From contig JAJZBU010000007.1 of assembly GCA_021851865.1 (NCBI GenBank), positions 1 through 64,000 of the forward strand: a stretch of 64,000 nt of DNA, read 5' to 3'. Below the pieces are notes generated by a model, which made no database searches, was not told the origin of the DNA, and saw only the letters and a list, made by a program, of their open reading frames with translations. Of the stretch, positions 17,070 through 24,574 are shown in pieces. Both the position numbers and the translations under genes were made by a program. The DNA comes from Pseudomonadota bacterium. GTDB lineage: Bacteria; Pseudomonadota; Gammaproteobacteria; Pseudomonadales; Moraxellaceae. Numbering within the stretch: the first letter of the stretch is position 1; the number at the start of each line of letters is the position of its first letter.

Positions 17070-17609
17070 ATGGCGATGAAAAAGCTGATTTTTATTTTGC
17101 CCCTCCTGTTGTTTGTTGCGGCCATGCTCTTTCTGGCGCGGCAGAATGGGCGCAATCCGGATGTCGACACCTTTTCCTTGCTCAACCAGCCACTGCCGAA
17201 CTTTTCCCTGCCGGATCTGGCACAGCCGCAGCAGCGCGTATCGCCAGCGGCTTGGCGTGGGCATGCTTATCTCCTCAATATCTGGGCGACCTGGTGCACG
17301 GCCTGTGCCCAGGAGCATGCACAACTGATGCATATGGCCGGGGAGCAGGTGCCCATCTACGGCGTTCTCTACAAAGACCAACGCAGCGCCGGCCTCGATG
17401 ATCTGTCACGCCGCGGCAACCCCTATCGCCAGGTCGTCGATGACGCGGCCGGTGACCTGGGTGTCGATCTCGGCGTCACCGGTGCTCCCGAGACGCTGAT
17501 CGTCGATGCGCATGGCATCATCCGCGACCATATGGATGGTCCTATCGATGAACGCATCTGGCAGCAGCGCCTGCGGCCTCTCCTGCAGCACTGGAGCGCG
17601 CAGCCATGA
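17070..17609 (+). CDS. ccmG: Thiol:disulfide interchange protein CcmG/DsbE
   Basis: Membrane-anchored periplasmic thioredoxin-like protein that reduces apocytochrome c or CcmH before heme attachment. About 179 residues. A single N-terminal membrane segment (LIFILPLLLFVAAMLFLA) precedes the thioredoxin fold, whose active site is WCTAC (cysteines near 76 and 79). The cis-proline-type loop GAPETLIVDAHG matches the family. The start MAMKKLIF at 17070 is preferred over upstream ATGs inside ccmF; MKKLIF two codons later is also possible. It overlaps ccmH by 4 bases. Confidence 0.92.
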   Translation: MAMKKLIFILPLLLFVAAMLFLARQNGRNPDVDTFSLLNQPLPNFSLPDLAQPQQRVSPAAWRGHAYLLNIWATWCTACAQEHAQLMHMAGEQVPIYGVLYKDQRSAGLDDLSRRGNPYRQVVDDAAGDLGVDLGVTGAPETLIVDAHGIIRDHMDGPIDERIWQQRLRPLLQHWSAQP

Positions 17610-18073
17610 TCCGACGTTGGCTGCTGCTGTGCGTGCTCGCCGGTTTCGCTTATTGCGGGTGGGCCAACATCGACGCCTACACCTTCTCTTCGCCCCAGCA
17701 GGAGGCGCGTTTTCGCCACTTGACCGAGGAGTTGCGCTGCCCTCGTTGCCAGAATGAGTCCCTGGCGGGCTCGGACGCACCGATCGCCCGCGATCTCAAG
17801 GACCGCACTTATCTGATGCTGCAGGAGGGCAAGAGCGATGCGCAGATCCGTCAGTTTCTCATCGCTCGCTATGGCGACTTCGTCTCCTATCGTCCGCCCT
17901 TGCGGCCGAGCACATTGATCCTGTGGTGGGGTCCATGGATCTTGCTGGCGAGCGTCGGTCTGCTCCTGTGGTCGCACATTCGGCGTAAAAATCGACAGCT
18001 GGCCAAGCCTCTCGACGCTGTTGAACAGGAACGCTTGCGGCAACTGCTCTCATCGACTTCGAACAGGAATTGA
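17606..18073 (+). CDS. ccmH: Cytochrome c maturation protein CcmH
   Basis: Periplasmic-facing thiol oxidoreductase of the CcmF/H/I heme lyase complex. 155 residues. A signal sequence/anchor spans residues 4-20, the redox motif LRCPRC is at residues 43-48, and a C-terminal membrane segment (TLILWWGPWILLASVGLLLWS) is near 102-122. This is the short CcmH form; the TPR part is encoded separately by the next gene, as in Pseudomonas. The start overlaps the ccmG stop (ATGA). Confidence 0.94.
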   Translation: MIRRWLLLCVLAGFAYCGWANIDAYTFSSPQQEARFRHLTEELRCPRCQNESLAGSDAPIARDLKDRTYLMLQEGKSDAQIRQFLIARYGDFVSYRPPLRPSTLILWWGPWILLASVGLLLWSHIRRKNRQLAKPLDAVEQERLRQLLSSTSNRN

Positions 18074-18074
18074 T

Positions 18075-19319
18075 ATGTTCTTTCTCGCTGTGCTGATCCT
18101 TGCGGTGTTGTCGGCGCTCATGGTGACTTGGCCTTTGTGGCGCGGGCAGGGGCATGAAGTGCTCAGTGCCATGCAACTCGATCGTTCCGTCTATGAAGAT
18201 CGTCGTGCCGAACTCGACAACGATCTGCGCGCTGGCGATCTGAGTGCACAAGAACACGCAGCCCTCGTCGAAGAGTTGGCGCGCACCCTGCTCGCGGATG
18301 AGCGTGCCGGCGAGTCGGCCGTGGCCGCCTTGCATCGTCATGATCGGGTGTGGGCGGCGGCGCTCTCGTTCGCGCTCTTGTTGCTTGGTCTTGCCGTGTA
18401 TGGCGCATGGCTGTATGACCCGGCCCTTGGAGCTTGGTGGAAAGTCGAGGCCTTGGTCGGACCCGACGTCGATCGCGTGATCACCGGCCAGGCGCCGCAA
18501 AACAGTCAGAGCTATGGTCTGCCCGACTTTGTGCGCGTGCTACAGACGCGTGTGGCGGCTGATCCGGAGAGGGCCGATTTGTGGGCCGGTCTTGGCATGA
18601 GCTACGAGCAGATGCATGTGCCCGATATCGCCGCTCTCGCGTTTGCTCACGCCAATCAGTTGCACCCGGGGCAGGTGACGATCGAACTGGCCCTGGCGCG
18701 TGCGCAGATAGAGGCGAACGAAGGGCAACTCGACATCCCGACGCGCGATCTTTTGATCGCCTTGCTTAAGCAGTCGCCGACACTGCTGCCGGCGCAATTG
18801 ATGTTGGCGGAAGGTTCCTATAACAGTGGTGATTACGCACGTGCCGTGCCGCTTTACGACGCTGTGCTGGGCGCGCCTGACAGCGGTCTCGACGCTGCCG
18901 ATCGGACGACCCTCATGGCGCATCGTCAGGATGCGGCGGCACGGGCTCAGGCGGATCGCAGCGCTGCGCGGTTGCAGACGCGGATCGCGGTGACGCTCGA
19001 CATTCCGGCGGCGGTGCGCGAAGCCGCCGCCGGAGCGACCTTGTTCGTCTACGCCAAGGCCGAGCAAGGGCCGCCCATGCCCCTGGCCGTGGCGCGTTTC
19101 CCTCTGGCATCGGCGCCAGCGCAGGTGTTGCTCGACGACTCCATGGCGATGATGCCGGCTTTGCGCCTGTCCAACTTTACGCAGGTCAAGGTGGCGGCAC
19201 TGATCTCGCGCCATGGGCAGGCCAAGGCACAACCGGGGGATTGGACCTGTGCCCCGGTCGTCGTCAGTACCCTCGGCGAGCAGCAGTTGCATCTGCGTCT
19301 GGATCAGGCCGTGCCTTGA
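18075..19319 (+). CDS. ccmI: Cytochrome c maturation protein CcmI
   Basis: Membrane protein with a periplasmic tetratricopeptide domain that holds apocytochrome c for the heme lyase. 414 residues. Two membrane segments are near 1-18 and 92-112. The cytoplasmic loop between them has the CcmI pattern YEDRRAELDNDLRAGDLSAQE. TPR-like helices (ADLWAGLGMSYEQM, ALAFAHANQLHPG) occupy roughly 155-300, followed by a beta-rich tail. It starts one base after the ccmH stop and ends the ccmFGHI operon. Confidence 0.92.
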   Translation: MFFLAVLILAVLSALMVTWPLWRGQGHEVLSAMQLDRSVYEDRRAELDNDLRAGDLSAQEHAALVEELARTLLADERAGESAVAALHRHDRVWAAALSFALLLLGLAVYGAWLYDPALGAWWKVEALVGPDVDRVITGQAPQNSQSYGLPDFVRVLQTRVAADPERADLWAGLGMSYEQMHVPDIAALAFAHANQLHPGQVTIELALARAQIEANEGQLDIPTRDLLIALLKQSPTLLPAQLMLAEGSYNSGDYARAVPLYDAVLGAPDSGLDAADRTTLMAHRQDAAARAQADRSAARLQTRIAVTLDIPAAVREAAAGATLFVYAKAEQGPPMPLAVARFPLASAPAQVLLDDSMAMMPALRLSNFTQVKVAALISRHGQAKAQPGDWTCAPVVVSTLGEQQLHLRLDQAVP

Positions 19320-19337
19320 AGCGAGCGCAGCGTTCCG

Positions 19338-19367
19338 TGATGGCGCGGCACGCCAGTCGCGCCATCA
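19338..19367 (+). terminator. 10-bp hairpin after ccmI
   Basis: TGATGGCGCG and CGCGCCATCA form a perfect 10-bp stem with a 10-base loop, 18 bases after the ccmI stop. No U-tract follows, so it is a possible transcript end or RNA-stabilising hairpin rather than a classic intrinsic terminator. Confidence 0.45.
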
Positions 19368-19885
19368 GGCACCGTCGTCAGCTGCTGGTGGGCTGACGGT
19401 GACGTGATCCTCGATGAGAACGGCAAGACGCTCTCCAGCCCGGTCTTTCCATAGCGAAAGAAGCAACGGTTTCATCATCGGGATGATTGTTGCGATGTCT
19501 TGCGTGAGTCCTCAGGGTCGCCACAGGCAGATAGCGATCGTCAACGTTCGTCAAGATGGCGTCAATCAACAGTCGGCCTTCTGCTCGGCGATGCAGGCCT
19601 GCAACGCTTGGGTTTCATGAATCACCTTCTGTTTCTTGGCCGGGGCAGCAGACGTCGCGATTCTGCCGCAGTCCCGCGTCCGTGCAGGTTGCACCTTCCG
19701 TCGCATGCTGAATGATGTCTCGCCGCGTGCGGGGGCAAGGCGTCATTCGCTCAGGGGAGCGTATGGGCAAGGTTCGAGACGAGACAACACGTCGACCATG
19801 AAGGACGCAAGAGCATACAAGGAGGTATCGTTCATCAGCATCATCCCATCGAGACGACGCGTCGAAGGGGAGGAAAGCGAGAGAT
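19368..19885. other. Intergenic stretch with no supported gene
   Basis: About 520 bases between the hairpin after ccmI and tRNA-Val. The short open frames on both strands lack family resemblance and good ribosome-binding sites. One minus-strand frame (19566-19706, 46 codons, Lys/Gln/Ala-rich C-terminus) is the least implausible but is not called. Confidence 0.5.
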
Positions 19886-19962
19886 TGGTAGGCGATATTG
19901 GATTCGAACCAACGACCCCCACCATGTCAAGGTGGTGCTCTAACCAACTGAGCTAATCGCCT
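19886..19962 (-). tRNA. tRNA-Val (anticodon GAC)
   Basis: The minus strand folds as a 77-base class I tRNA with encoded CCA. The acceptor stem pairs AGGCGAT with ATCGCCT. The D arm has TAGCTCAG, the anticodon loop TTGACAT sits between CCACC and GGTGG giving anticodon GAC, and the T arm contains GGTTCGAATCC. It reads GUC and GUU valine codons. Confidence 0.97.
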
Positions 19963-20096
19963 GTCTCAGAAGAGGCGTGCATTTTATGAGCTCGATTTTC
20001 TTTTGTCCAGTTTTTTTTGTTGGCGCCGCGCGGCTGGTTTCTCGCCACGGCAGGATGCGCTAGCATACGGCTTCTGCTCACGCCGAGAGGTGGACT

Positions 20097-21728
20097 ATGT
20101 CGTATCAGGTGCTGGCCCGACAATATCGGCCGCGCAATTTCCGTGAGCTCGTTGGACAGGAGCACGTCGCTCGCGCCCTGATCCATGGCCTTGATCAGGG
20201 ACGCCTGCATCATGCCTATCTGTTCACCGGAACGCGCGGTGTCGGTAAAACGACGATCGCTCGCATACTGGCGACCTGCCTCAATTGTGAGACCGGCATC
20301 AGCTCGCATCCCTGCGGTCAGTGCGCGACTTGTCGTGAGATCGTCGAGGGTCGCTACGTCGACCTCATCGAGATCGATGCGGCTTCGCGCACCAAGGTGG
20401 AAGACACGCGCGAGATTCTCGATAATGTGCCTTATGCGCCGACACGCGGGCGTTACAAGGTTTACCTCATCGATGAGGTTCATATGCTGTCGACGAGCAG
20501 TTTCAATGCTCTGCTCAAGACGCTGGAAGAACCACCGCCACACGTCAAGTTTCTGCTGGCGACGACCGATCCGCAGAAGCTGCCGGTGACGATACTCTCG
20601 CGTTGTCTGCAGTTTGCGCTCAAGCCGATGACGCAGGATCGTATCGTCGCTCACCTCGCGCAAATCCTTGACAAGGAAATGATCCGCCATGAGGAGCCGG
20701 CCTTGCGTCTGTTGGCGCGCGCAGCAGAAGGCTCGATGCGTGACGCCTTGTCGCTGAGCGATCAGGCCATCGCCTACGGTCACGGCCAGCTGCAGACGGC
20801 GGATGTCGCGGCCATGCTCGGTGTTCTCGATCGCCATCGCACCCTGGCTTTGTTGCAGGCCGTCGCCGACGCCGACGCCAGCGCCGCTTTTGCGGTCGTC
20901 GTGAGCATGGCCGAGCAGTCGCTGGACTGGTCCACGGTGCTGGCCGATGTGCTCGATCTTCTCCATCAGCTCTCTTTGGCGCAGTTGCTGCCAGAGCGCG
21001 CGCAGGATGAGAATATTCGCGATCTGGCGGCGCGTTGGGCGGCCGAGGAGCTACAGCTGATGTATCAGATCGTCCTGCAGGGGAGGCGCGATCTGCCTTT
21101 TGCCTACGACGCGCGCTCAGGCTTTGAGATGACGCTGCTGCGCATGCTGGCGTTTCGCCCCTTGTCCATGGAACCGGTCGACGAGGGGCAACGTTCGACG
21201 CCGTCTCCGCGCGCGACGTCGGCGCAGACCGGCGGCGGGGGAGCAGCACAGCCGACGTCTTCAGCGCGCGCACAGGACTTAGCAGCTCCCCTGGCCGAGC
21301 TTCCGGCGCCCAGTGTCGAGGTGGCGTCGCCGGCTGACGTCTGTACGCAGTGGGCGCAGATGATTCCGCGCCTGAAACTCGACAGCCCGCTCCTCGCCGT
21401 CGCCATGCAGAGTCTCCTGCTCTCGCAGGCGCAGGGGTGGTTGTTGCAAGTGCCGCAAGCGATGAGCAGTTTCTTGACGACTGAGATGCAGGTGGCGTTG
21501 CAGGAACAGCTGCGTCGGCAGCGAGGTGGCGCAGGTGATTTGCAGATCGTCTATGTCGATGGCTTGACCTCGACACCGCGGAAATTGCAGGAAGATGCAC
21601 AACGCGCGGAACAGGCGCTGCGCTGGCAACAGATCGAGGCTGACGCGATGGTCAGGGCTTTTCAGGAACATTTTGGGGCGCAGGTCCTGCGTGATGGACC
21701 GCGTCTGGATGAATCGGGTCGGGCTTGA
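20097..21728 (+). CDS. dnaX: DNA polymerase III subunit tau/gamma DnaX
   Basis: ATPase of the sliding-clamp loader. 543 residues. The AAA+ domain has Walker A GTRGVGKT (near 45-52), a zinc-binding cysteine set in CLNCETG...CGQCATC, DEVH as Walker B, and LLKTLEEPP with sensor 1 after it. Lid and collar domains follow to ~360, a flexible Ala/Thr-rich linker to ~410, then the polymerase-binding tau-specific domain. I see no A-rich slippery heptamer near the linker, so a frameshifted gamma form is not supported. It starts the dnaX-ybaB-recR cluster. Confidence 0.96.
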   Translation: MSYQVLARQYRPRNFRELVGQEHVARALIHGLDQGRLHHAYLFTGTRGVGKTTIARILATCLNCETGISSHPCGQCATCREIVEGRYVDLIEIDAASRTKVEDTREILDNVPYAPTRGRYKVYLIDEVHMLSTSSFNALLKTLEEPPPHVKFLLATTDPQKLPVTILSRCLQFALKPMTQDRIVAHLAQILDKEMIRHEEPALRLLARAAEGSMRDALSLSDQAIAYGHGQLQTADVAAMLGVLDRHRTLALLQAVADADASAAFAVVVSMAEQSLDWSTVLADVLDLLHQLSLAQLLPERAQDENIRDLAARWAAEELQLMYQIVLQGRRDLPFAYDARSGFEMTLLRMLAFRPLSMEPVDEGQRSTPSPRATSAQTGGGGAAQPTSSARAQDLAAPLAELPAPSVEVASPADVCTQWAQMIPRLKLDSPLLAVAMQSLLLSQAQGWLLQVPQAMSSFLTTEMQVALQEQLRRQRGGAGDLQIVYVDGLTSTPRKLQEDAQRAEQALRWQQIEADAMVRAFQEHFGAQVLRDGPRLDESGRA

Positions 21729-21749
21729 CCCTGTCTGGCAAGAGGTGAC

Positions 21750-22082
21750 ATGGTGAATCTACAAGAAATGATGCGGCAGGCGCAGCGCATGCAAGAACAG
21801 ATGCAGAAAAAGATGGCGGCGGCGCAGGAAGAGCTGGCGGCGCTCGAACTGATCGGCGAATCGGGAGCGGGTCTCGTCAAGGTGCATATGAATGGTCGCC
21901 ACGATGTGCGGCGTGTTGCCCTCGATCCTGCGTTGCTGCAGGAAGATCGTGAGTTCGTCGAGGATCTGATCGCAGCCGCCATCAATGATGCCGTTCGCAA
22001 GGTGGATGAACAGAGTCGCCAGCGCATGGAACAGGTGGGTGCTGGCATGGGATTGCCAGCGGGCTTTAAGTTGCCTTTCTGA
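21750..22082 (+). CDS. ybaB: Nucleoid-associated protein YbaB/EbfC
   Basis: Small DNA-binding dimer, 110 residues, with the family pattern: an N-terminal amphipathic helix rich in Met and Gln ([19 protein letters not shown]), then the beta strands [22 protein letters not shown], then a long C-terminal helix ending [10 protein letters not shown]. The start is the ATG at 21750, with AGAGGTG just upstream; the GTG at the next codon is possible. It lies between dnaX and recR as in most proteobacteria, and its stop overlaps the recR start by one base. Confidence 0.94.
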   Translation: MVNLQEMMRQAQRMQEQMQKKMAAAQEELAALELIGESGAGLVKVHMNGRHDVRRVALDPALLQEDREFVEDLIAAAINDAVRKVDEQSRQRMEQVGAGMGLPAGFKLPF

Positions 22083-22687
22083 TGAGTCCATTGATCAACG
22101 AACTCGTCCAGGCCCTGCGCGTATTGCCAGGCGTCGGCCCACGCTCAGCGCAGCGTGCCGCACTCTATCTTTTGCAGCGGCAGCGCGCCGGTGGCCTGCG
22201 TCTGGCGCAAGTGCTGGAAAAGGCCATGCGCGAGGTCGCCTACTGTGAGTGTTGCCGCGACTTCAGCGAACATCCTCGCTGCTTCTTGTGTCAGGATGCG
22301 GAGCGACAGCAGGAGCAGCTTTGTGTCGTCGAGACGCCCATGGATGTGCAGGCGATCGAGGCCAGCGGCATCTACCGCGGGCGCTATTTCGTCCTGCACG
22401 GGCATCTGTCACCGCTCGATGGTGTTGGACCTAGCGAGCTCGCCTTGCCCCTGTTGCTGGCGCGGGTTCGGGAAGAGAAGATCGAAGAGTTGATTTTGGC
22501 GATGCACGCGACGCTCGAAGGAGAGACCACGTGTCTGTATCTACGTGATGCTCTCGCCGGTCTTCCCGTGCGCCTGACGCGTATCGCACAGGGGGTTCCG
22601 ATGGGCAGTGATCTCGATACCCTCGACAGCCATACCCTGGCGCATGCATTGCAAGGGCGCCAGCACTGGTCCACGCCGCAGGAATGA
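22082..22687 (+). CDS. recR: Recombination mediator RecR
   Basis: Member of the RecFOR system that loads RecA at single-stranded gaps. 201 residues, full length. The helix-hairpin-helix is LPGVGPRSAQRAALYLL near residues 15-31. The zinc-binding cysteines are in CECCRDFSEHPRCFLC near 55-70. The Toprim domain has CVVETPMDVQAIEASG and GHLSPLDGVGP. The start overlaps the ybaB stop. The convergent hydrolase gene ends 7 bases after recR. Confidence 0.96.
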   Translation: MSPLINELVQALRVLPGVGPRSAQRAALYLLQRQRAGGLRLAQVLEKAMREVAYCECCRDFSEHPRCFLCQDAERQQEQLCVVETPMDVQAIEASGIYRGRYFVLHGHLSPLDGVGPSELALPLLLARVREEKIEELILAMHATLEGETTCLYLRDALAGLPVRLTRIAQGVPMGSDLDTLDSHTLAHALQGRQHWSTPQE

Positions 22688-22694
22688 GGCGCCT

Positions 22695-23810
22695 TTAAGC
22701 GCGGAGCGCACGCAGCAGGCCATTCCAGACATGGCTTCCGTCCCATTGCTGTTTATTCGGTTTCTCGCCGATGCGCAGAGCGACGAGACGCTCACGGCGG
22801 CTGATGAAGATCGTCTGCTGGTGCAGACCCTCGAGATAGATGGTGTCCGGATCGAGAAAGTCCTCGCTGGCGTAAAAATGCTCCGTCTTGGGAATGCCGC
22901 GTACACTTCGCTTGCGGTGGGCTTTGAGCCAGATGTGATAGCCGTAGTCAGCGTCGGCATTGCGCGGTTGTTCCATGCGCTCGAACCAAGCCGCGGGAAT
23001 GAGCTGTTGGCCGCCATGTTCGCCACGATGACGGATCAGTTCCGCCAATCGCAGCCAGTCGTGCGGGCGCGCGAGCAGCGCCGTGAAGGTATGCGCCTGC
23101 CCCTGTGGGCGATCCAGATAGATGTCGGCATCGGAGCAGCCGAGGGGGCGCCAGAGCTTTTCACTGAGATAGTCGGCGAAATTCCTGCCGGTGGCGCGTT
23201 CGAGGATGATCCCCAGGATCTGCGAGTTGACGTTGTTGTACTCCCAATAGGCGCCGGCGTCGGCGACGGCGGGGACCGAAAGCGCCAAACGTGCGATGTC
23301 ACTGCCCATGAACAGGGGCAGGATGTCGGGCAGGCCATAGCGGCCAGGCCAATGCAGATCGCTGCGCAGCCCAGACTGCATGGCGAGCAGGTCGGCGATA
23401 GCGATCTCGCGGCGACGGTCGTGTCGCCACTCGGGCAACCACTCAGCCGCCTTCGCCGTGATGTCGAGTTTTCCATCGGACTCGGCTATGGCGAGGAGCA
23501 GTGCCAGGACCGTCTTCATCATCGACATGGAATTGCTCTGGTGCTGGCGCGAATAGTCACGATAGCGTTCGAGCACCAATTGGCCGTCGAGCAAAACCAA
23601 AAAAGCATGGGTTGGCTGGGCAAAGACGCTGGCGAGCAGAGGCTCAAGATCACGCGTCGCGAAGGGGTGAGCGCTACTCATCATGAATGCCGGGGCCTGC
23701 GGGCAACCGGCGACCTTGATGCGTGGAGCGTACCAATGGACATCGGCAACAGGACGAATGCCCGGATAGCTGAGAAGACGTTGCAGGAATTTCAAGGCAT
23801 GCGATGGCAT
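22695..23810 (-). CDS. Beta-lactamase-fold serine hydrolase
   Basis: 371-residue member of the class C beta-lactamase/esterase family (Pfam Beta-lactamase). The nucleophile motif SMMK is Ser96-Lys99, and the Tyr motif YNN lies in WEYNNVNSQILG near residue 190. The third-motif HTG/KTG equivalent is not obvious. I see no convincing signal peptide; the N-terminus (MPSHALKFLQ) may be over-extended, with MMSSAHPF 42 codons later as an alternative. Related proteins act as esterases, D-amino-acid peptidases or amidases; the substrate is unknown. It is convergent with recR. Confidence 0.78.
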   Translation of the reverse strand: MPSHALKFLQRLLSYPGIRPVADVHWYAPRIKVAGCPQAPAFMMSSAHPFATRDLEPLLASVFAQPTHAFLVLLDGQLVLERYRDYSRQHQSNSMSMMKTVLALLLAIAESDGKLDITAKAAEWLPEWRHDRRREIAIADLLAMQSGLRSDLHWPGRYGLPDILPLFMGSDIARLALSVPAVADAGAYWEYNNVNSQILGIILERATGRNFADYLSEKLWRPLGCSDADIYLDRPQGQAHTFTALLARPHDWLRLAELIRHRGEHGGQQLIPAAWFERMEQPRNADADYGYHIWLKAHRKRSVRGIPKTEHFYASEDFLDPDTIYLEGLHQQTIFISRRERLVALRIGEKPNKQQWDGSHVWNGLLRALRA

Positions 23811-23929
23811 AGGGAACCGATGACAAGAAGGACTAGAGATGTGGGTTTCGGCCTGATCCTAGCATGGAAGGCTGTGAGTGTACGAGTGTATTCTGAGGCG
23901 CAGGCGTCCGTGCCTGCATCACACGGCTT

Positions 23930-24472
23930 TTAGCCCTGGATCAGGGATAAAAACTCTTCGCGCGTACGTGCGTCATTGCGAAAACGTCCGAGCATGACCG
24001 AGGTCTTCATCGACGAGGCCTGCTTTTCGACGCCACGCATCATCATGCACAGGTGACGGGCTTCGAGCACCACGCCAACGCCACGCGCTTCGGTCACCTG
24101 CATGATCGCCTCAGCGATCTGCAAGGTGAGATCTTCCTGAATTTGCAGGCGGCGTGCGTACATGTCGACGATACGAGCGATCTTGGACAAGCCGAGAACC
24201 TTGCCGGACGGCAGATAGGCAACGTGAGCCTTGCCCAGGAAGGGCAGCAAGTGATGCTCACACAGCGAATAGAACTCGATGTCCTTGACCAGCACCATCT
24301 CATCATTTTGTGAAGGGAAGATGGCGTTGTTGACGACGCCAGCGAGTTGCTCGTGATATCCCTGGGTGAGATAGCGCATCGCTTTGGTGGCGCGCGCCGG
24401 TGTGTCTTTCAGGCCGGGACGGGTCGGGTCCTCGCCCAAGGCCGTAAGTATGTCGCGGTAGGATGATTCCAT
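23930..24472 (-). CDS. folE: GTP cyclohydrolase I FolE
   Basis: Converts GTP to 7,8-dihydroneopterin triphosphate, the first step of folate synthesis. 180 residues. The zinc ligand and active-site segment [20 protein letters not shown] is near residue 70, with [21 protein letters not shown] and the catalytic-site [13 protein letters not shown] following. All hallmark residues of the type I enzyme are present. No downstream gene is on the same strand, so it seems monocistronic. Its closeness to smrB and prmB resembles the Pseudomonas gene order. Confidence 0.95.
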   Translation of the reverse strand: MESSYRDILTALGEDPTRPGLKDTPARATKAMRYLTQGYHEQLAGVVNNAIFPSQNDEMVLVKDIEFYSLCEHHLLPFLGKAHVAYLPSGKVLGLSKIARIVDMYARRLQIQEDLTLQIAEAIMQVTEARGVGVVLEARHLCMMMRGVEKQASSMKTSVMLGRFRNDARTREEFLSLIQG

Positions 24473-24574
24473 GCTATGCCCTCGTCAGGTGCACTAAGCT
24501 AATCAATCGTCGGTGCGATGTAAACGACGCCGTCATAGAAAGTCGTTTCTTCTGCGATCGTCGTGTCGGTGAGA

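Noticed and set aside
19566-19706. 46-codon minus-strand frame between ccmI and tRNA-Val
   Set aside because: It has an ATG and a plausible Lys/Gln/Ala-rich end but no good ribosome-binding site or family resemblance.
19636-19956. Plus-strand open frame running into tRNA-Val
   Set aside because: It reads through the antisense strand of the tRNA gene; the apparent FEPTTP segment is the usual tRNA artefact.
21180-21320. Programmed frameshift in dnaX giving a gamma subunit
   Set aside because: No A-rich slippery heptamer or following hairpin is visible in the linker region, so only the full-length tau product is supported.
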